Below are positions 9,376 to 17,282 of a stretch of DNA of 64,000 bases, piece after piece. Source of the stretch: Bradyrhizobium sp. CCBAU 51627. Lineage in GTDB: Bacteria > Pseudomonadota > Alphaproteobacteria > Rhizobiales > Xanthobacteraceae. The stretch's first letter is position 1. Every line of letters starts with the position of its first letter. The stretch is taken from assembly GCF_028128765.1 (NCBI RefSeq), contig NZ_LBJG01000024.1, forward strand, positions 186,001 through 250,000, given 5' to 3'. The notes under the pieces are model-generated. The model searched no databases, was not told the DNA's origin, and was given only the letters and a program-made list of their open reading frames with translations. A program made the position numbers and the translations under genes.

Positions 9376-11022
9376 ATGGATAGATTTGACTACGTCATCA
9401 TCGGCGCTGGCTCCGCCGGCTGCATCCTCGCCAGCCGACTCAGCGAAGATCCTGATGTCAGCGTCTGCGTGCTGGAGGCGGGGCCGTCCGACTGGCACCC
9501 CTACATCCATCTGCCGGCGGGTTTCATCAAGACCTTCCACATGAAGAGCATCAACTGGGCCTACCAGCAGGAGCCGGGCCCTTACACCGGCGGCCGCAGC
9601 ATCTACGCGCCGCGCGGCAAGACGCTGGGCGGCTCGTCCTCGATCAACGGCCACATCTACAATCGCGGCCAGCGCATGGACTTCGACACCTGGGCGCAGA
9701 TGGGCAATCGCGGCTGGGGCTATGCCGACGTGCTGCCCTACTTCCGGCGCCTGGAGAAGCGGGTCGGCGAGGGCGAGGCGCTCTATCGCGGCCGCGAGGG
9801 CAGCCTCACCGTCACCACGATGGACTGGCGCGATCCGCTCTGCGAGGCCTTCATGGAGGGCGCGGTCTCGCTCGGCATCCCGCGCAATCCCGATTACAAC
9901 GGCAAGACGCAAGAGGGCGTCTCCTACTGCCAACGCACCATCAACAACGGCCTGCGCGTCTCCGGCGCCACGGCGTTCCTCAAGCCGGCGATGAAGCGGC
10001 CGAACGTGCATGTCCACACCCATGCGCATGCGACCGAGATCATCTTCGAGGGCAAGCGCGCCGTCGGCGTGCGCTACATGAAGGGCGGCCGCGGCGGCAC
10101 GCCTGTCGAAGTGCGCGCCAACAAGGAAGTGATCCTCTCAGGCGGCACCTATAATTCGCCGCAGCTGCTCCAGCTCTCCGGCGTCGGCTCCCCTGATCTG
10201 TTGCAGCAGCACGGCATCGCGGTGCGGCACGCGCTGCCGGTCGGCGAAGGCCTGCAGGATCACTACGCCCCGCGCACCGTTGCGCGCGTCAAGGATATCA
10301 AGACCATCAACGAGCTCCGCCGCGGCTGGCGTCTCTGGGTCGAGGCGATGAAATGGGCGACCCAGCGCAAGGGTCTGCTCTCGCTGTCGCCGACCATGGT
10401 CTATTGCTTCTGGCATTCCGGCGAGAGCGCCGAAAGCTCCGATTTGCAGCTCACCTTCACGCCGGCGAGCTACAAGGAAGGCGTGCAGGGCCAGCTCGAG
10501 GACGAGCCCGGCATGACCGTCGCCTCCTGGCAGCAGCGCCCGGAGAGCCGCGGCTATGTCCGCATCCGCTCGGCCGATCCGTTCGCGCCGCCGATCATCC
10601 AGACCAATTATCTCGATGCCGAGCTGGATCGCCGCGTCATCGTCGGCGGCATGAAGCTCGCACGCCGCCTTTTGAAGTCCGCGCCGCTCTCGCCCTATTA
10701 CGCCTACGAGGATTTTCCCGGTCCCAACGTCGTCTCCGACGACGAATTTTTGCACGCGGCCACCGAGCGCGGCACCACCACCTTCCACCCCGGCTGCACC
10801 TGCCGCATGGGCCCGGCGGACTCGACCTGGGCGGTGGTCGACGACCAGCTCCGCGTTCACGGCCTCGAGGGCCTGCGCGTCATCGACGCCTCCGTCATGC
10901 CGCGCATGATCTCGGCGAATTTGAATGCGTCCACGATGATGATCGCCGACCGCGCCTCGGACCTGATCCGCGGCAAGGCCCCGATGGAAGCGGCAAGGAT
11001 TCCGGATACCGCGGTAGCATAG
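9376..11022 (+). CDS. GMC family FAD-dependent oxidoreductase (choline/alcohol dehydrogenase-like)
   Basis: Protein of 548 residues. The N-terminal FAD fold is VIIGAGSAGCILASRLSED, followed by the GMC signature GGSSSINGHIYNRGQ (about 88-102). The second signature is near SGGTYNSPQLLQLSG. The C-terminal catalytic region holds TFHPGCTCRMG (His) and ISANLNASTMM (Asn). Such enzymes oxidise primary alcohols, choline or polyethylene glycol in the cytoplasm or at the membrane; no betaine genes are nearby, so the substrate is open. The ribosome site GAGG lies upstream. It is likely in an operon with the preceding GNAT gene. Confidence 0.9.
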   Translation: MDRFDYVIIGAGSAGCILASRLSEDPDVSVCVLEAGPSDWHPYIHLPAGFIKTFHMKSINWAYQQEPGPYTGGRSIYAPRGKTLGGSSSINGHIYNRGQRMDFDTWAQMGNRGWGYADVLPYFRRLEKRVGEGEALYRGREGSLTVTTMDWRDPLCEAFMEGAVSLGIPRNPDYNGKTQEGVSYCQRTINNGLRVSGATAFLKPAMKRPNVHVHTHAHATEIIFEGKRAVGVRYMKGGRGGTPVEVRANKEVILSGGTYNSPQLLQLSGVGSPDLLQQHGIAVRHALPVGEGLQDHYAPRTVARVKDIKTINELRRGWRLWVEAMKWATQRKGLLSLSPTMVYCFWHSGESAESSDLQLTFTPASYKEGVQGQLEDEPGMTVASWQQRPESRGYVRIRSADPFAPPIIQTNYLDAELDRRVIVGGMKLARRLLKSAPLSPYYAYEDFPGPNVVSDDEFLHAATERGTTTFHPGCTCRMGPADSTWAVVDDQLRVHGLEGLRVIDASVMPRMISANLNASTMMIADRASDLIRGKAPMEAARIPDTAVA

Positions 11023-11050
11023 GGCGGTCTCGTGCCCCGGACGCAGTTTC

Positions 11051-11138
11051 GTAGGATGGGTAGAGCGCAGCGAAACCCATCATCTTGCGGCGTTCGCGGA
11101 AAGCGTTTGATGGGTTTCGCTGCGCTCTACCCACCTAC
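11051..11138. repeat. Long palindrome, family A copy 1
   Basis: Left arm (GTAGGATGGGTAGAGCGCAG, continuing to position 11082) and right arm (from 11108, ending CTCTACCCACCTAC) are complementary over about 31 bases with one bulge and a 25-base loop. Related long palindromes beginning GTAGG and ending CCTAC lie at 34338, 35627, 36536 and 37342. Confidence 0.8.
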
Positions 11139-11150
11139 AAGCGCTCGCGC

Positions 11151-11167
11151 GACCCGTCGGGCAAAAC
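11151..11167. repeat. Short dispersed repeat GACCCGTCGGGCAAAAC
   Basis: The same 17 bases occur at 33691-33707. Both copies are intergenic and lie beside other repeat pieces, so they look like remnants of a larger dispersed element. Confidence 0.6.
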
Positions 11168-11295
11168 ACCCAACCACCCCGTCAACCCCTTCCTCCAAAA
11201 ATATTCCACTTTACCGAAATTCGGAATTGCGGCATAAGTCGAAACAGCCCGGCCCATCGAAGAGGGGCGTCTCGTTTGTCGTTCGAAACGTGGGT

Positions 11296-11758
11296 CGGGT
11301 TGCGGTGGACGCGGCAGCGTCGGCACGAGACGGGGCGGGCAGGGCGGGTAGTCCCTGTGAGCTCGCAACCCGCGTGCGAACGAGCGGCGCTGTCAAGTTC
11401 ATCTCGCCAGCATTCCTTCGGCGCGTGTGCACACAGCCGAAGGACCCTGTGGCGTCGATGAACGCGCGTACGGCAAAACCGTGTGGTCCCGGCCGTCGTC
11501 GCTACGGTCAAGCCTTCGCGGAGGTGCAGGGAGCCCAACCGGGTGAAATGCATCGCCAATCTGCGGGGCGAGGGAGGCCAGAAGGAATTCGGCTCCCGGG
11601 AGAGCGCGGCATAAGCCGTCAAGCCACTGCGCAGGGAAGGCCGTGTGTTCGGCTACACCTGTATGCTGCTGTGCGGTTTTTCTGCGCTACATCTCGCGCA
11701 GCAGACCGCGGGTGCCAGTCAGCACCCGGCCTTCCCTGCGCCCTCTGTTCAAAGAGGG
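11296..11758. other. Large self-complementary element, possible structured RNA or repeat
   Basis: A gene-free stretch with many perfect inverted pairs: CGGGTTGC 11296/GCAACCCG 11365; CCTTCGG 11415/CCGAAGG 11437, enclosing GTGTGCACAC; ACGG 11470/CCGT 11479; CCGT 11493/ACGG 11504; GGGAGCC 11529/GGCTCCC 11591. A 14-base stem GCGCAGGGAAGGCC (11629-11642) pairs with GGCCTTCCCTGCGC (11728-11741). It encloses GTGT 11643/ACAC 11655, nested GCGGT 11673/ACCGC 11705 and CTGCGC 11682/GCGCAG 11696, and GGGTGC 11710/GCACCC 11722. CCCTCT 11741/AGAGGG 11753 closes the end. The strand of any transcript is unknown. Translations of this region resemble spurious hypothetical proteins I recall from many Bradyrhizobium genomes, which I cannot verify here. 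Confidence 0.55.
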
Positions 11759-11863
11759 AGCGACAGATGAAGCAAAGCTCGGGCGGGATCAGCCGCGAGA
11801 ATGCGGAGATGTGTCTGCGATTCAAAATCCGAAATGGAGGACGATGTTGTCGCCCCTCGCGCC

Positions 11864-11948
11864 GTCATTGCGAGGAGCCCTTGCGACGAAGCAATCCAGA
11901 CTGTCTCGGCGGAGGGAATCTGGATTGCTTCGCTGCGCTCGCAATGAC
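11864..11948. repeat. Palindromic repeat, family B copy 2
   Basis: Starts GTCATTGCGAGGAGCCC and ends with its complement-like arm CGCAATGAC, with the core GAAGCAATCCAGA and TCTGGATTGCTTCG. It is the same family as 8634, 41697 and 46772. Confidence 0.8.
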
Positions 11949-11981
11949 GAGGAGAGAGCGTATGCGTCACATTCCACTCGC

Positions 11982-12139
11982 GTGCCCCGGACGCAGCGCA
12001 GCGCCCCGGCGATGCGAAGCATCGTCCGGTGCGGTGCGCTGCAGAGCCGGGGCCCATGTCTCCAGGTAATCCGTGTCGCCTTCTATTGGGGTCCCGGCTC
12101 TGCGCAGCAGCGTGGCACGCTGCAGCGCGTCCGGGACAC
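11982..12139. repeat. Palindromic repeat, family E copy 2
   Basis: Begins GTGCCCCGGACGCAGCGCAG and ends GCAGCGCGTCCGGGACAC, with an inner GAGCCGGGGCCC and GGGTCCCGGCTC pair. It is related to 6514-6637. It lies just downstream of the MoxR gene end. Confidence 0.65.
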
Positions 12140-12147
12140 GAGACGCC

Positions 12148-12990
12148 TCACACTTCCCGTCGGCTCAGGAACGCCAGCCGCTCGAACAGATGCACGTCCT
12201 GCTCGTTCTTGAGCAGCGCGCCGTGCAGCGGCGGGATCAGCTTGCGGGGGTCGCGTTCGCGCAGCTGCTCGGCGCTCATATCCTCGTTGAGGAGGAGCTT
12301 GAGCCAGTCCAGCAGCTCCGAGGTCGACGGCTTCTTCTTCAGGCCGGGGACCTCGCGCACCTCGAAGAAGATGCGCAGGGCTTCCTCGACCAGGCGCTTC
12401 TTGATGCCGGGGAAGTGGACGTCGACGATACGGCCCATCGTGTCGGCGTCGGGGAATTTGATGTAGTGGAAGAAGCAGCGGCGCAAGAAGGCGTCCGGCA
12501 GCTCCTTCTCGTTGTTGGAGGTGATCATCATGATCGGGCGCTGCTTGGCCTTGATGGTCTCACCGGTCTCGTAGACATGGAATTCCATGCGGTCGAGCTC
12601 GAGCAGCAAATCGTTCGGGAATTCGATGTCGGCCTTGTCGATCTCGTCGATCAGGAGCACCGGGCGCTGGTCGCTCGTGAAGGCTTCCCACAGCTTGCCG
12701 CGCTTGATGTAGTTCTTGATGTCGGACACCCTGCTGTCGCCGAGCTGGCTGTCCCGCAGGCGCGACACCGCGTCGTATTCGTAGAGGCCCTGCTGCGCCT
12801 TGGTGGTGGACTTGATGTGCCAGGTCAGCAGCGGCGCGTTCAGCGCCTTCGCCACTTCCTCCGCCAGCACCGTCTTGCCGGTGCCGGGCTCGCCCTTCAC
12901 CAGGAGCGGGCGCTCCAGCACGATCGAGGCGTTGACGGCGACCTTGAGATCGTCGGTCGCAACATAATCCTTGGTGCCCGTAAATTTCAT
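12148..12990 (-). CDS. MoxR-family AAA+ ATPase (CoxD-like)
   Basis: Protein of 280 residues with Walker A GEPGTGKT (33-40), Walker B VLLIDE (111-116), sensor 1 MMITSNNEKELPDAFLRR and the arginine finger region. MoxR ATPases act as chaperones that mature or insert cofactors into large enzymes, usually with a VWA-domain partner. Here the CoxE-like VWA gene lies 460 bases away and divergent, at 13453, so the two probably work as a pair. The GlsB-type gene lies between them. Confidence 0.88.
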   Translation of the reverse strand: MKFTGTKDYVATDDLKVAVNASIVLERPLLVKGEPGTGKTVLAEEVAKALNAPLLTWHIKSTTKAQQGLYEYDAVSRLRDSQLGDSRVSDIKNYIKRGKLWEAFTSDQRPVLLIDEIDKADIEFPNDLLLELDRMEFHVYETGETIKAKQRPIMMITSNNEKELPDAFLRRCFFHYIKFPDADTMGRIVDVHFPGIKKRLVEEALRIFFEVREVPGLKKKPSTSELLDWLKLLLNEDMSAEQLRERDPRKLIPPLHGALLKNEQDVHLFERLAFLSRREV

Positions 12991-13083
12991 TTCGCGTCCT
13001 TGTTGGTCGTCGGCCGGGACATTGTCCCGGTCGCGACAAGGGAACGGCCGCGCATAGCGGCCGTTCCTGGTTCGGTCAGGCTT

Positions 13084-13329
13084 TCAGACCCGTCTTATCA
13101 GCGAAAGGATGACCAGCACAATCACCGCGCCGATCGTCGCATCGACGATGGCGCCGAACGTGCCGGTGGCGAGCTCGATGTGCAGCTGGGGCAGAACCCA
13201 GCTCGCCACCAGCGCGCCGATGATGCCGACCACGATGTTGCCGATCAGGCCAAATCCCGCCCCGTGGACAATCTTGCCGGCCAGCCAGCCGGCGATCGCG
13301 CCGATGATAAGCGCTGCGACAATTCCCAT
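13084..13329 (-). CDS. GlsB/YeaQ/YmgE-type stress membrane protein
   Basis: Protein of 81 residues made almost wholly of glycine-rich hydrophobic segments: MGIVAALIIGAIAGWLAGKI, FGLIGNIVVGIIGALVASWV and IVDATIGAVIVLVILSLI. This is the transglycosylase-associated (GlsB/YeaQ/YmgE) family, small inner-membrane proteins often induced by stress and of unclear biochemical role. It lies on the same strand as the MoxR gene but about 90 bases upstream of it, so co-transcription is possible. Confidence 0.85.
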   Translation of the reverse strand: MGIVAALIIGAIAGWLAGKIVHGAGFGLIGNIVVGIIGALVASWVLPQLHIELATGTFGAIVDATIGAVIVLVILSLIRRV

Positions 13330-13452
13330 TGCAAACGTTCCCCAAACAACCCCTTGAGGCGGTCAATTCTAGAGCAAAATGCCTGCCGGTCCAGCGTCCC
13401 ACGCCGGTCTCCGCCCCTTGACGTCCGTCCCCCGACGGGCAATCTGTCAGCC

Positions 13453-14628
13453 ATGTTCCTGCAATTCTTCACCTCTCTGCGCGATGCGCAGGTCCCCGTG
13501 ACGCTGCGCGAATACCTCACGCTGATGGAGGCGCTCGACGCTGACCTCAGCGACTATTCGGTCGAGAATTTCTACTATCTGTCGCGCGCCTCGCTGGTGA
13601 AGGACGAGCGCAACCTCGACAAGTTCGACCGCGTGTTCGGCACGGTGTTCAAGGGGCTGGAAAGCCTGCTCGATGCCATGGAGAAGGCGGAGATCCCCGA
13701 GGAGTGGCTGAAGAAGCTCGCCGAGAAATACCTCAGCGAGGAAGAGAAGAAGCAGATCGAGGCCATGGGCTGGGACAAGCTCATGGAGACGTTGAAGAAG
13801 CGGCTCGAGGAGCAGAAGGGCCGGCACCAGGGCGGCTCGAAATGGATCGGCACCGCCGGCACCTCGCCGTTCGGAGCACACGGCTACAATCCCGAAGGCG
13901 TTCGCATCGGCCAGGAGAAGAACCGCAACAACCGCGCCGTGAAGGTGTGGGACAAGCGCGAGTTCAAGGACCTCGACGGCAATGTCGAACTCGGCATTCG
14001 CAACATCAAGGTGGCGCTGCGCCGCCTGCGCAAATTCGCGCGCACCGGCGCGCCTGACGAACTCGATCTCGACACCACCATTCGCGAGACCGCCAATCAC
14101 GGCTATCTCGACGTCCACATGCGCCCCGAGCGGCGCAATGCGGTGAAGCTGCTGGTGTTCTTCGACATCGGCGGCTCCATGGATTCGCATATCGAGCAGG
14201 TCGAGGAGCTGTTCTCGGCGGCGAAGAGCGAGTTCAAGCACATGGAGTATTTCTACTTCCACAACTGCCTCTATGAGGGCGTGTGGAAGCAGAACAAGCG
14301 CCGCTTCACCGACCGCACGCCGACCTGGGACGTGCTGCACAAATACCCGCACGACTACAAGGTCGTGTTCGTCGGCGACGCCTCGATGTCGCCTTACGAG
14401 ATCATGGTGCCCGGCGGCTCGGTCGAGCACGTCAACGAGGAGCCGGGCTCGGTCTGGCTCGACCGCATCATCCGCACCTATCCGCACACGGTGTGGCTCA
14501 ATCCGGTCGCGCAAAAGCACTGGGATTATTCGGAATCCACCACCATCATCAAACGCATCTTCGCCAACCGCATGTATCCGATCACGATCGAGGGGCTGGA
14601 GAATGCGATGAAGGAATTGACGCACTAG
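13453..14628 (+). CDS. VWA-domain CoxE-like protein
   Basis: Protein of 391 residues starting MFLQFFTSLRDAQVPVTLRE, which is the usual N-terminus of this family. The metal-ion-dependent adhesion site of the VWA fold is seen as KLLVFFDIGGSMDSH (D238 and following). A basic, Lys/Glu-rich segment (about 75-135) and KWIGTAGTSPFGAHGYNPEG precede it. Homologues pair with MoxR ATPases to mature metalloenzymes such as CO dehydrogenase. No such enzyme is encoded here, so the client is unknown. The upstream in-frame extension toward 12073 overlaps the MoxR gene and was rejected. Confidence 0.88.
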   Translation: MFLQFFTSLRDAQVPVTLREYLTLMEALDADLSDYSVENFYYLSRASLVKDERNLDKFDRVFGTVFKGLESLLDAMEKAEIPEEWLKKLAEKYLSEEEKKQIEAMGWDKLMETLKKRLEEQKGRHQGGSKWIGTAGTSPFGAHGYNPEGVRIGQEKNRNNRAVKVWDKREFKDLDGNVELGIRNIKVALRRLRKFARTGAPDELDLDTTIRETANHGYLDVHMRPERRNAVKLLVFFDIGGSMDSHIEQVEELFSAAKSEFKHMEYFYFHNCLYEGVWKQNKRRFTDRTPTWDVLHKYPHDYKVVFVGDASMSPYEIMVPGGSVEHVNEEPGSVWLDRIIRTYPHTVWLNPVAQKHWDYSESTTIIKRIFANRMYPITIEGLENAMKELTH

Positions 14629-14667
14629 TTGCACGCGCCCCCGAACGACGACAAGAGGGAGAACCAT

Positions 14668-15081
14668 ATGCCCCAGAACATCACCCGCGGCATCAAGGCG
14701 CTGATCGACGAGGCCAATGCCGAGATCGAGACCCTCTCCGCCAAGGACGCCATCGAGATCTCCAAGAATGGCGATGTCGTCATCGTCGATATCCGCGACC
14801 CCCGCGAGATCGAGCGCGATGGCCGCATTCCCGGCGCGTTCTCCTGCACGCGCGGCATGCTGGAATTCTGGATCGATCCGCAGAGCCCGTATGCCAAGCC
14901 GATCTTCCAGGAGGACAAGAAATTCGTGTTCCACTGCGCCGGCGGCCTGCGCTCCGCCCTCGCGGCCAAGACCGCGCAGGACATGGGCCTCAAGCCCGTC
15001 GCCCACATCGCCGGCGGCTACGCCGCCTGGCGCGATGCCGGCGGCCCCACGGAGAAGTGGGAGCCGAAGAAGAAGGGGTGA
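14668..15081 (+). CDS. Rhodanese-like sulfurtransferase
   Basis: Protein of 137 residues with one rhodanese domain. The active-site loop is FHCAGGLRSALAAKTAQ with C90 as the sulfur-accepting cysteine, preceded by VIVDIRDPREIERDGRIPGA. Single-domain rhodaneses carry persulfide sulfur between donors and acceptors. The start at the ATG after GAGGGAGAACCAT is preferred over an upstream TTG. It follows the VWA gene closely on the same strand and precedes sseA, another sulfurtransferase. Confidence 0.88.
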   Translation: MPQNITRGIKALIDEANAEIETLSAKDAIEISKNGDVVIVDIRDPREIERDGRIPGAFSCTRGMLEFWIDPQSPYAKPIFQEDKKFVFHCAGGLRSALAAKTAQDMGLKPVAHIAGGYAAWRDAGGPTEKWEPKKKG

Positions 15082-15111
15082 TACGTGCTGCGGTGTCGCC
15101 CAATCTCCGCT

Positions 15112-15213
15112 GTCATTCCCCGCGAAAGCGGGGAATCCAGTGCGCCGCGGCTTCTCGGCTCAATCATAATCGTCTCTGGAATACTGGATCGCCCGGTCAA
15201 GCCGGGCGATGAC
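15112..15213. repeat. Palindromic repeat, family C copy 1
   Basis: Left end GTCATTCCCCGCGAAAGCGG forms its own hairpin, and the right end GCCCGGTCAAGCCGGGC is followed by GATGAC. A close copy lies at 43210-43308 and a half copy near 33751-33770. It sits between the rhodanese and sseA genes. Confidence 0.75.
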
Positions 15214-15267
15214 AGCGGAGTTTGAAGCGCACTGCTTCAACTTCGGAATGACAAGAAAGATCTCAGC

Positions 15268-16122
15268 ATGACCGCCACCGATCCCCTCGTCTCCACCGAA
15301 TGGCTCGCCGCCCACATCAACGATGCCAACGTTCGGGTGCTCGACGCCAGCTTCAAGCTGCCGGGCGTGCTGCCGCTGCCGAAGGATGACTATCTCGCGG
15401 CGCACCTGCCGGGCGCCGCGTTCTTCGACGTGGATGCGGTGTCGGATCATTCCAACCCGCTGCCGCACATGTATCCGAGCGCCGAGCAGTTCGGCCGCGA
15501 TGTCGGCAATCTCGGCATCTCGAACGCCGACACCGTCGTGCTCTACGATGCCGGCGGCTGGGTCGCCGCGCCGCGCGCCTGGTGGATGTTCCTGGCCTTC
15601 GGCCACAGCAATGTGCGCATCCTCAATGGCGGGTTGAAGAAGTGGCGTGCCGAGGGGCGCCCCGTCGAGAGCGGCGAGGTGAAGCCGAAGCCGGCGACCT
15701 TCAAGGCAAGCTACGATCCGAAGCGCGTGCGCAGCATGCAGCAGCTGATTGCCAATCTCGAAAGCCGTGCCGAGCAGGTAATCGACGCGCGTGCCGCCGA
15801 CCGTTTCGAGGGCCGTGCGCCCGAGCCGCGCGCGGGCATCCGCTCCGGCCACATCCCCGGCGCGCGCAACGTGCCCTACAATCAACTGTTCGATGCTGCG
15901 ACCGGCGTGATGAAGCCGCTCGAGGAGCTGCGCGCCGCCTTCACCGGCGCGGGCGTGAAGCTCGATGCGCCGATCGTCACGAGCTGCGGCTCGGGCGTCT
16001 CGGCCGGCGTGCTGACGCTCGCGCTCTATCGCCTTGGGATTGCCGACACCGCTCTCTATGACGGCTCATGGTCGGAATGGGGCCAGGAGGGAGGCCCGGC
16101 GATCGCGACCGGGCCGGCGTAA
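15268..16122 (+). CDS. sseA: 3-mercaptopyruvate sulfurtransferase
   Basis: Protein of 284 residues with two rhodanese domains in tandem. The C-terminal one carries the active cysteine C240 in the loop CGSGVSA. A CGSG loop is the mark of mercaptopyruvate sulfurtransferases, while thiosulfate enzymes have CRKG, so the former is favoured. The enzyme moves sulfur from 3-mercaptopyruvate (from cysteine breakdown) to thiols or cyanide. The start matches the family N-terminus (DPLVSTEWLAAHI). Confidence 0.9.
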   Translation: MTATDPLVSTEWLAAHINDANVRVLDASFKLPGVLPLPKDDYLAAHLPGAAFFDVDAVSDHSNPLPHMYPSAEQFGRDVGNLGISNADTVVLYDAGGWVAAPRAWWMFLAFGHSNVRILNGGLKKWRAEGRPVESGEVKPKPATFKASYDPKRVRSMQQLIANLESRAEQVIDARAADRFEGRAPEPRAGIRSGHIPGARNVPYNQLFDAATGVMKPLEELRAAFTGAGVKLDAPIVTSCGSGVSAGVLTLALYRLGIADTALYDGSWSEWGQEGGPAIATGPA

Positions 16123-16124
16123 GA

Positions 16125-16916
16125 CTAGCGCGTGCGGGCGGCGGTTGTGGCCAGCGTCTGCTGTGGCTGGCCGAACGGATCGAGGGCCTGCCGCAGCTGC
16201 TGCGGTGGCGGACGTCGCACGATGCGGTGACGCTTCTTCGGCTTGTGTGCGCGCGGCTTGCTCTCCTGCGTCGCGCTGCTGGCCTTGGGCTTCGCCGGCG
16301 CAAGCTCGTTCAGCGCAGCCACCCTTGCCGCCGCAAGGTCGCTCACGCGCGAGGCCGGCGCGGGTGTCATCGTGCGCGGCAGGTTGATGGCGGACATGGC
16401 CGGCGCCGGCGGAGGCGCGACGATGGAAACGGTCGTATCGGCCGCGGTGAGGGTATCGGTCGGCACGGGATCCGCAGCCTGAATCTTGGCCGGTTCAGGG
16501 GCCGGGGCTTCGGTGACGGGCGGAGCGGTCTCGACAGGCGGCGCGATCGCCGCGACCTCGACCTTGGCGTCGACCTCGGGCTGGGATTCGGGCTGGGATT
16601 CGAGCGTCACCGCCGCCATCTGCTCGGGATCGGTCTCGACCGCGGGCAGGGCGATGCTCGGGATCTGGTCCTGCACCGCGGGCGTCGCGTCATCGACGAC
16701 CGGCGCGACCTGCTCGACGCGCAGCGCCGCGAGCACCGGCTGGGCCGGTTCGGGCGCTTGCGCGAACACCTGCTCCTGCGGGCCGTTCCGCCAGGCCGGG
16801 TTATTGACATACTGCTCGTGGCTTGCCCGGAGCAGCGAGGCGGCGCCCAGGCCGAATACCAGGATGGAGGTAGACAGCAGGATCGCGGCAAGCAGGAAGC
16901 GGAAGCCGGGAAGCAT
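16125..16916 (-). CDS. Membrane-anchored Pro/Ala-rich hypothetical protein
   Basis: Protein of 263 residues, starting at MLPGFRFLLAAILLSTSILV. One membrane segment (about 5-27) anchors a long, low-complexity Pro/Ala/Val/Glu-rich region that is probably extended in the periplasm. A basic C-terminus (KPKKRHRIVRRPPPQQLRQ) follows. An in-frame extension upstream exists but would bury the membrane segment. It is convergent with sseA, with the two stops only two bases apart. I recognise no domain; an envelope-spanning or scaffold role is a guess. Confidence 0.65.
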   Translation of the reverse strand: MLPGFRFLLAAILLSTSILVFGLGAASLLRASHEQYVNNPAWRNGPQEQVFAQAPEPAQPVLAALRVEQVAPVVDDATPAVQDQIPSIALPAVETDPEQMAAVTLESQPESQPEVDAKVEVAAIAPPVETAPPVTEAPAPEPAKIQAADPVPTDTLTAADTTVSIVAPPPAPAMSAINLPRTMTPAPASRVSDLAAARVAALNELAPAKPKASSATQESKPRAHKPKKRHRIVRRPPPQQLRQALDPFGQPQQTLATTAARTR

Positions 16917-17282
16917 TGACGGATTACGAATTTCCGCCCCGGCAGCGGGTGGCCAGGGCCCATGAGCCATCTGAACGCGGTGACGGTACTGCTTGCCGCG
17001 TTCGCCACGCGGGGATTCGAGCTCAAAGCGGTGGCGAATCAGGCTGATTCGAACATATCGCAACGTCTCCGCGCCGTTCCGTAAAAAACGGGGTGGAGGA
17101 CACCGGTAATCTACGGCGTAATGCGATTTCCCCCCCCCGTGATGCAACGGGGCAACTGTGTGCGATTGCATCACAAATCGCAAAATCCGGCACAGATCCA
17201 CCTGTTATGTCTTGAATGTGCCGCTATCTTCGGTCATCTGGCCGGTAACGGCTTGGACGGGGCCCGGGACCACACAAGAGCG
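16917..17282. promoter_or_regulatory. Divergent intergenic region with C9 tract and dyad
   Basis: About 365 bases between divergent genes. It holds a run of nine C (17130-17138) and an inverted repeat TGCGATT (17161-17167)/AATCGCA (17176-17182), both about 100-150 bases before the L,D-transpeptidase start. Either could affect expression. No conserved regulator site was recognised. Confidence 0.35.

Noticed and set aside
11032..12069. Long open frame through the repeat-rich block
   Set aside because: It reads straight through three palindromic repeats and the self-complementary element, is rich in Arg/Gly/Ala with no domain, and has no ribosome site. It is best explained by high G+C content.
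13447..15006. 519-codon frame opposite the VWA and rhodanese genes
   Set aside because: Antisense to two well-supported genes, with no domain or ribosome site.
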